A stretch of 64,000 nt of DNA from Halomonas sp. KG2. GTDB taxonomy: Bacteria; Pseudomonadota; Gammaproteobacteria; Pseudomonadales; Halomonadaceae. The notes below the pieces were generated by a model, which was not told where the DNA came from, searched no databases, and saw only the letters and a program-made list of their open reading frames with translations. The position numbers and the translations under genes are program-made. The DNA lies in NCBI GenBank assembly GCA_030440445.1, contig CP098528.1, positions 1,550,001 to 1,614,000 of the forward strand. The letters run 5' to 3'. Shown in pieces: positions 59,764 to 64,000 of the stretch (the stretch's first letter is position 1; every line of letters begins with the position of its first letter).

Positions 59764-60465
59764 TCACCCCTCTTTATTTGGAACAACCATCATCGCCAAA
59801 GCTTCCAGTGTCGCAGGGTCTTCATCCATTATGCGGTTGGCGATATGGCGTTGAAAAAAGTAGACCGTGCGATGGCGGGAGTGGGCATCGTAAAGGCACT
59901 TATCACCCAGTAGGATGGGGGACATCGTGGCTTGCTGTTCATCGGCAAGAACGGCTTCAACGCTTCCATCGCTATACAGACGCCATCCATAGACTTGCTT
60001 CATATTCCAGGGGGCATCGGGATGATTCATGCATAAAGCATGAGTGCCAAGGGTGTCTGGAAGCTGTTGAATCAGCGTCGCCTCTCCTGACGCTTCATAC
60101 TCGAAGTAACTGGCTGAAGCCATTAGCTCGTCGTATTTATGATCAGGAGGAAGGGCGAAAATTTCTTCGGTTTCTGGATCGCGGTAGCCAATAAACTGGC
60201 CATTTTCATGGCTGTCGAGTTCATGACAAGCAGCGAGCTTTTCCATCCATGGCACAAGGCCAATGATGTTACCGTTCTCTTGCAGCCCCCAGGCCAAAAT
60301 AGGTAGGCCGTAATACGTGTCGGGACTCGCAGCGAGCTGGTAGACCATCTCTAACCCATCTAGCTCAGGGGCTAGGCGGATCAAACATTTTTGCGCCTGC
60401 TGACGCTGACGCACGGTTTCCAGGTCGATGACCTGGGCAGAGCGGGGTGACAGGGATGCGCCCAT
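59764..60465 (-). CDS. Conserved hypothetical protein
   Basis: 233-aa soluble acidic protein of unknown function; I do not recognise a domain. It has no signal peptide, membrane segment or cysteine-pair motif. Trp/Tyr/His-rich segments (PWNMKQVYGWRLY, YDAHSRHRTVYFFQRH) and a start MGASLSPRSAQ are visible. The ATG at 60465 follows AAGGAGGGA, an excellent ribosome-binding site, so the gene is real. It stands alone between tusA (convergent) and the lipoprotein gene. Confidence 0.7.
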   Translation of the reverse strand: MGASLSPRSAQVIDLETVRQRQQAQKCLIRLAPELDGLEMVYQLAASPDTYYGLPILAWGLQENGNIIGLVPWMEKLAACHELDSHENGQFIGYRDPETEEIFALPPDHKYDELMASASYFEYEASGEATLIQQLPDTLGTHALCMNHPDAPWNMKQVYGWRLYSDGSVEAVLADEQQATMSPILLGDKCLYDAHSRHRTVYFFQRHIANRIMDEDPATLEALAMMVVPNKEG

Positions 60466-60577
60466 AATGTCCCTCCTTGTGCTGCGTGGTCACGACATCG
60501 GTAAACAGCGTATGCTGCCTACCACTTAGTTCACCAATAGCACAGGTTGCCCAGAAGGTTAAGGGGGTTTGTGATTT

Positions 60578-61576
60578 TTAATTATCGGAGCAGCTAGTAA
60601 ATTGATCTCGCAGCGCTTGGTGTTGTGCTTTTACTTGTTGGAGCTGCTGCCAGGGAGCCTGCGGATTATTCAATGATAACCAAGTGTTCTGATAGTTTTT
60701 AACCGCTTCAGGTGGCGTTATTTGGTGGGCATTGATTAGTCGGTTAATTGCTGTAAGCCACTTGAGGGAAATCTGCTCAACTTGATTAAATCCTGCTGGA
60801 AGGTCATCTTGCAGGCATTCGCTAGTGGTTAAGCGCGTTGACTCAAGTGCTATGTTTGCCTCCGTTAAGCGTTGGTGGGCGAGTAACAGTGTGCGTAAAA
60901 TTTCTGCTGTTAATGGCCTCTCTTGCAGCGCTTTAAGGTGGTTTTCAAGTGCTGAAGAGTCCTGTTGCCATGCTTGGCTAAATTGGTGCGTCACCATTCG
61001 CTCAAGGTAATCAACGGCAACCAGTTGATTGTCAATATTAGGTAGTTCAGCGCTGTTTAGGGGGGTACTTGCTCGGGAAAAACTTTTTTCCCACTCTTCA
61101 GAATCAAAAATGGCGTTCCAGCTGACCGCTGGTAGCTGTTCTGTCTTGAGCTCAGTTAGTTCAGCCAATCGCGCTTTATTGTCATCACTTAAGCCGTCAG
61201 GAACATCACTGTTCCAGCAGGCACTTAGGCGTTGCCATAGCGCGCGTTCGTAAAGCCAGTGCTGACTAGGGGGAGCAACGCGCCCCAGCTGATTGTTCCG
61301 TGCTGCAATGAGTGATGTTATCTGGCACTCACGCAACGCATAGATATTGAGCATGCCTTCTCGGGTTTCAGGAATATTGAATAGCCGCTCTCGACGTTCA
61401 GGAAATTTACCAATATTAGGTGGAGGGTGACGCTCAATATCGGCAATTGAAAGATCGCTAGTGAGCTGTTGGTGATACTCTACCCAAGGCTGTTCGGCAC
61501 CATTGTCTCCGCAGCCTACTAGTACCAAGCTGACACTAATAGTCAGCCATAATATAGGTTGAGGGTAGAGCGCCAT
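60578..61576 (-). CDS. DUF3080 family lipoprotein
   Basis: 332-aa precursor with a type II signal peptide: hydrophobic segment residues 8-20 and lipobox LVLVGC (Cys near residue 22). The mature part is helical and Gln/Leu-rich. Segments PPPNIGKFPERRERLF and LNIYALRECQITSLIAARNN look like the DUF3080 family, whose function is unknown. It is encoded 9 bp after the MATE gene on the same strand, so cotranscription is likely. Confidence 0.78.
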   Translation of the reverse strand: MALYPQPILWLTISVSLVLVGCGDNGAEQPWVEYHQQLTSDLSIADIERHPPPNIGKFPERRERLFNIPETREGMLNIYALRECQITSLIAARNNQLGRVAPPSQHWLYERALWQRLSACWNSDVPDGLSDDNKARLAELTELKTEQLPAVSWNAIFDSEEWEKSFSRASTPLNSAELPNIDNQLVAVDYLERMVTHQFSQAWQQDSSALENHLKALQERPLTAEILRTLLLAHQRLTEANIALESTRLTTSECLQDDLPAGFNQVEQISLKWLTAINRLINAHQITPPEAVKNYQNTWLSLNNPQAPWQQLQQVKAQHQALRDQFTSCSDN

Positions 61577-61585
61577 TGCTTACTC

Positions 61586-63019
61586 CTATTGGCTAATCCA
61601 CTTTAACCGCCAAGCAAGTAATAGTGCGGCTGTGCTAAGCCCCGCAATAAGTCCCATCCAGTAACCATGCACTCCCAGTGGGCCATACATGTCACCTATG
61701 CCGTGAGTTCCTAGCCAGTGGCCACCGCCTAAACCGACAATCCAGTAAGAAAGTACGGTAATGACCATCACGATTCGGGTGTCTTTATAACCTCGTAATG
61801 CACCTGCTAGGTTGACTTGAAGTGAATCTGATAGCTGGAAAATGACTGCCAGGGATATGATGGTGAGCGCCAAAGCCTGGATGTCGGTATTAGAGGTGTA
61901 CAACGCAATCACCGGCACTGCTGTAAACCAAAGTAATGTACTGTTGATGACGGCCACGATGACACTGATCACAATACCGTTCCAAGCGACAGTGCGCGCC
62001 ATAGCAGAACGTTGTTGGCCCAATGTATTACCAACACGTACGGTAAGTGCCATGCTCAATGACATCGGCAGCATAAAGAGAATAGACGTGAAGCTTAGGG
62101 CAATTTGGTGAGCCCCGACTGTGACCTCTCCGAAACTGGCAATAAACAAGGCTATCAGGGTAAATAACGTCACTTCCACGAAAATAGCCACACCGATGGG
62201 CATACCCACTACGACAAGCTCGCGGATGCCGGACAGTGTTGGTGGGGTCAGCGTTTGCCAAATTGAGACGCTTTGATAGGCGTGTCCTTTACGGGTATAG
62301 AGAGCCATCGCAACGGCCATTGTCCACATCGAAAGTGCTGTGGCGATGCCGCAGCCGAATGCGCCTAGTGCCGGTAGCTGTTGCAGAGCGCTGGGTAATC
62401 CATCACCCAATAGATTAACTAGGCCATCACCGCCATAGATAAGTAAATAGTTACTGGGAATATTAACGGTTAGCCCCACCAAACTAATCCATAACGCGGG
62501 CCGGGTGTGATTCATGCCATCTGAAAAGGCTCTAAGCGCCTGAAACAAGGCGATTCCGGGCATGCCGAAGGCAACAGCGGAGAGGTAGGCAGCAGACTCT
62601 CTTGCAACCGCTGGGGGCACTCCCATAAGTTCGAAGATAGGTGTCACGACTGTCCACAGCAATACAGCGGCAGTGAACCCGAGTACTAATGCGACCCACA
62701 ATGCCTGGTGAACCGCAGGGCGAATCTCAGCATTTCTCTTGCCGCCTAAAAGGTGTGCCACGATAGGTGTAAGGCCCATTAACGTACCGGTCATAAACAG
62801 CATCAGTGGCATCCACAGGCTTGAGCCAACCGAAACGGCAGCTAAGTCGGTGGCGTTATGCCTGCCGGTCATGATGACGTCGACCACGCTCATGCCCGCT
62901 TGTGCGAGTTGAGCGCCGCAGATGGGTAGTGCTAACGCTACCAATGTGCGTGTTTCTGGCCAATAGATGGATTTTATATTGCTAGTGAAGCCGCCCACGG
63001 TATGTTTCCTATTTAGCAA
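61586..63019 (-). CDS. MATE family efflux transporter (NorM-like)
   Basis: 477-aa inner-membrane protein with 12 helices in two MatE repeats. N-terminal LALPICGAQLAQAGMSVVDVIMTGRHNATDLAAVSVG (about residues 31-67) is the NorM-type helix 1-2 region, and VGAHQIALSFTSILFMLP near 285 is the second repeat. Members use Na+ or H+ gradients to export cationic drugs, and a sodium-coupled mode would suit a halophile; this is inference. Operon with the DUF3080 lipoprotein. Confidence 0.9.
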   Translation of the reverse strand: MLNRKHTVGGFTSNIKSIYWPETRTLVALALPICGAQLAQAGMSVVDVIMTGRHNATDLAAVSVGSSLWMPLMLFMTGTLMGLTPIVAHLLGGKRNAEIRPAVHQALWVALVLGFTAAVLLWTVVTPIFELMGVPPAVARESAAYLSAVAFGMPGIALFQALRAFSDGMNHTRPALWISLVGLTVNIPSNYLLIYGGDGLVNLLGDGLPSALQQLPALGAFGCGIATALSMWTMAVAMALYTRKGHAYQSVSIWQTLTPPTLSGIRELVVVGMPIGVAIFVEVTLFTLIALFIASFGEVTVGAHQIALSFTSILFMLPMSLSMALTVRVGNTLGQQRSAMARTVAWNGIVISVIVAVINSTLLWFTAVPVIALYTSNTDIQALALTIISLAVIFQLSDSLQVNLAGALRGYKDTRIVMVITVLSYWIVGLGGGHWLGTHGIGDMYGPLGVHGYWMGLIAGLSTAALLLAWRLKWISQ

Positions 63020-63150
63020 AGTGACCCAACAAAAGCCGATAGAGTAGCAGGAGTTGCTGGGATATCGGTAGCTGTCTAATGATTTGCCATCTCTTTATCA
63101 TCTGGACAAGGCGCGGGTATACTTTACGAAATGAACGACGACGTAGGTAT

Positions 63151-63735
63151 ATGGTGACTCAAGAGCAGGAGCGTTGGACGCTTCACGATATAACGACATT
63201 GTTTGATGGCGTGTTTCTAGCACGTTATCAGACGCGATTAATCATAGGTGGCGATGAACCCCTGTATCGCCCCGCCACCCATGAAATACCTTATCATCAA
63301 GTGATTTTTGCGCGCGGCTTTTTTGCTAGTGCACTGCACGAGATCAGCCACTGGTGCATCGCAGGAGAGAAGCGTCGGCAGTTGGAAGATTACGGATACT
63401 GGTACTTACCGGATGGACGCGACGCCCAGCAGCAGCAAGCCTTCGAACAAGCAGAGATTGCCCCGCAGGCGCTGGAAAAGCTGTTTACGCGTGCCTGCGG
63501 ACGCACATTTCACGTTAGTGTCGATAATTTAGGTGGGGACGTTGAGGTCGATCGAGATGCGTTTGCCAACAAAGTAGATGCCAGAGCGGCACGTTACTTA
63601 GCAGAGGGGCTGCCATTGCGTGCCAACGCTTTCTTTATCGCATTGACACGCTATTATCAGCATCAAGATACCTTAGTGCAGGCCTTTAAACAGGGGCAGC
63701 GAGAACTTGACATGGCGCTGGTCGCGTCGGCTTAG
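63151..63735 (+). CDS. epmC: Elongation factor P hydroxylase EpmC
   Basis: EpmC (YfcM) hydroxylates the beta-lysylated Lys of EF-P after EpmA/EpmB act. 194 aa from ATG 63151 (E. coli 182). Metal-binding HExxH motif in SALHEISHWC (about residues 61-70), with EDYGYWYLPDGR following, typical of the family. An open frame reaches 63079 but adds an atypical basic stretch. The efp, epmA and epmB genes are not in the window. Its stop overlaps the stop of the convergent partial gene. Confidence 0.9.
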   Translation: MVTQEQERWTLHDITTLFDGVFLARYQTRLIIGGDEPLYRPATHEIPYHQVIFARGFFASALHEISHWCIAGEKRRQLEDYGYWYLPDGRDAQQQQAFEQAEIAPQALEKLFTRACGRTFHVSVDNLGGDVEVDRDAFANKVDARAARYLAEGLPLRANAFFIALTRYYQHQDTLVQAFKQGQRELDMALVASA

Positions 63736-64000
63736 TCTTTCTCGGTAAGCTGCTTGTGAAGCGTTAGCATTACTTCAATTTCGTGCTCGGGCCGCATCGG
63801 TTCGAGCCCCATGTCGTTAAAAACTTCGCTGCGTAAGCGATGCCAATCTCTCGCGCTAATCGCTTCATAAAGCACCTGTGCAGGCGCTAATTCAACAAAA
63901 GGATCCAAGCCATAGGTGTCAAAGAGTCGAGCCAGCGCGGCTTCATCCTCACCGTTATCGCTGGTGTACAGCGTAGCCGAGAAGTGATCGGTCTCTAGCT
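63732..64000 (-). CDS. Unrecognised protein, C-terminal 88 residues only
   Basis: Open frame running into the window from 64000 and ending with TAA at the complement of 63732-63734. The visible part is acidic and mostly helical. It contains LARLFDTYGLDPFVEL, APAQVLYEAIS and EHEIEVMLTLHKQL near the end. I do not recognise the family. Codon use matches neighbouring genes and it shares bases with the epmC stop codon, so a genuine convergent gene is likely. Confidence 0.65.
   Translation of the reverse strand, partial: LETDHFSATLYTSDNGEDEAALARLFDTYGLDPFVELAPAQVLYEAISARDWHRLRSEVFNDMGLEPMRPEHEIEVMLTLHKQLTEKD

Overview
The window looks like chromosomal DNA of a moderately halophilic gammaproteobacterium of the Halomonadaceae (Halomonas-like). 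This rests on protein character (acid-rich soluble proteins, many Glu/Asp codons), on gammaproteobacterial gene orders (sdhE-ygfX-nadB; uvrY-uvrC-pgsA-glyW-cysT-leuZ; dnaX-ybaB-recR; mlaA-PP2C regulator-STAS-tal, an order I also recall from Pseudomonas) and on the 16S/23S sequences. Most of the window is core genome. I see no prophage, IS element or CRISPR array.

Layout. 1-5.1 kb: the 3' end of pyrF, then lapB-lapA and ihfB on the minus strand, sdhE-ygfX on plus and nadB on minus. 5.4-9.3 kb: a minus-strand tRNA Gly-Cys-Leu operon with a near-consensus promoter and a duplicated tRNA-Gly 3' fragment, pgsA, uvrC, the TTG-started uvrY/gacA response regulator, and a lone tRNA-Ala. 9.4-17 kb: argF, the monothiol glutaredoxin grxD, and a plus-strand run dnaX-ybaB-recR-rnd-ycgL-acpH-ycgN-like. 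dnaX carries an E. coli-type programmed -1 frameshift site and a 20-copy GAGCCA repeat. 17-33.5 kb: oligopeptidase B, a YafJ-type amidotransferase, fadD behind a PsrA-like operator, hrpA, a KAS III-like enzyme, mlaA, a PP2C phosphatase with a degenerate receiver plus its STAS partner, transaldolase, and two transporters.

33.5-45.4 kb is the most distinctive part. A Pho-box-controlled pstSCAB operon without phoU lies directly against an arsenic resistance cluster: gap-arsJ on plus, arsH-acr3-arsC(Grx type)-CC/Se protein on minus, arsC(Trx type)-chemoreceptor on plus. The two ars promoter regions share an identical 18-bp operator-like element, yet no arsR gene is present. The gene set would take up phosphate selectively, reduce arsenate by two routes, pump arsenite through Acr3, and export arsenate as 1-arseno-3-phosphoglycerate through Gap and ArsJ.

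45.4-52 kb: a fatty or acyl acid catabolic group (thiolase, TetR regulator, acyl-CoA synthetase, SDR dehydrogenase, large acyl-CoA dehydrogenase behind a second PsrA-like palindrome). 52.1-57.7 kb: a complete rRNA operon (promoter, boxA elements, 16S, 23S, 5S, terminator) with no spacer tRNA and with clear RNase III-type processing stems. 57.7-64 kb: a small repeat-bearing intergenic region, rlmM, an ABM-domain protein, tusA, two poorly characterised proteins, a MATE exporter, epmC and the 3' end of an unrecognised gene.
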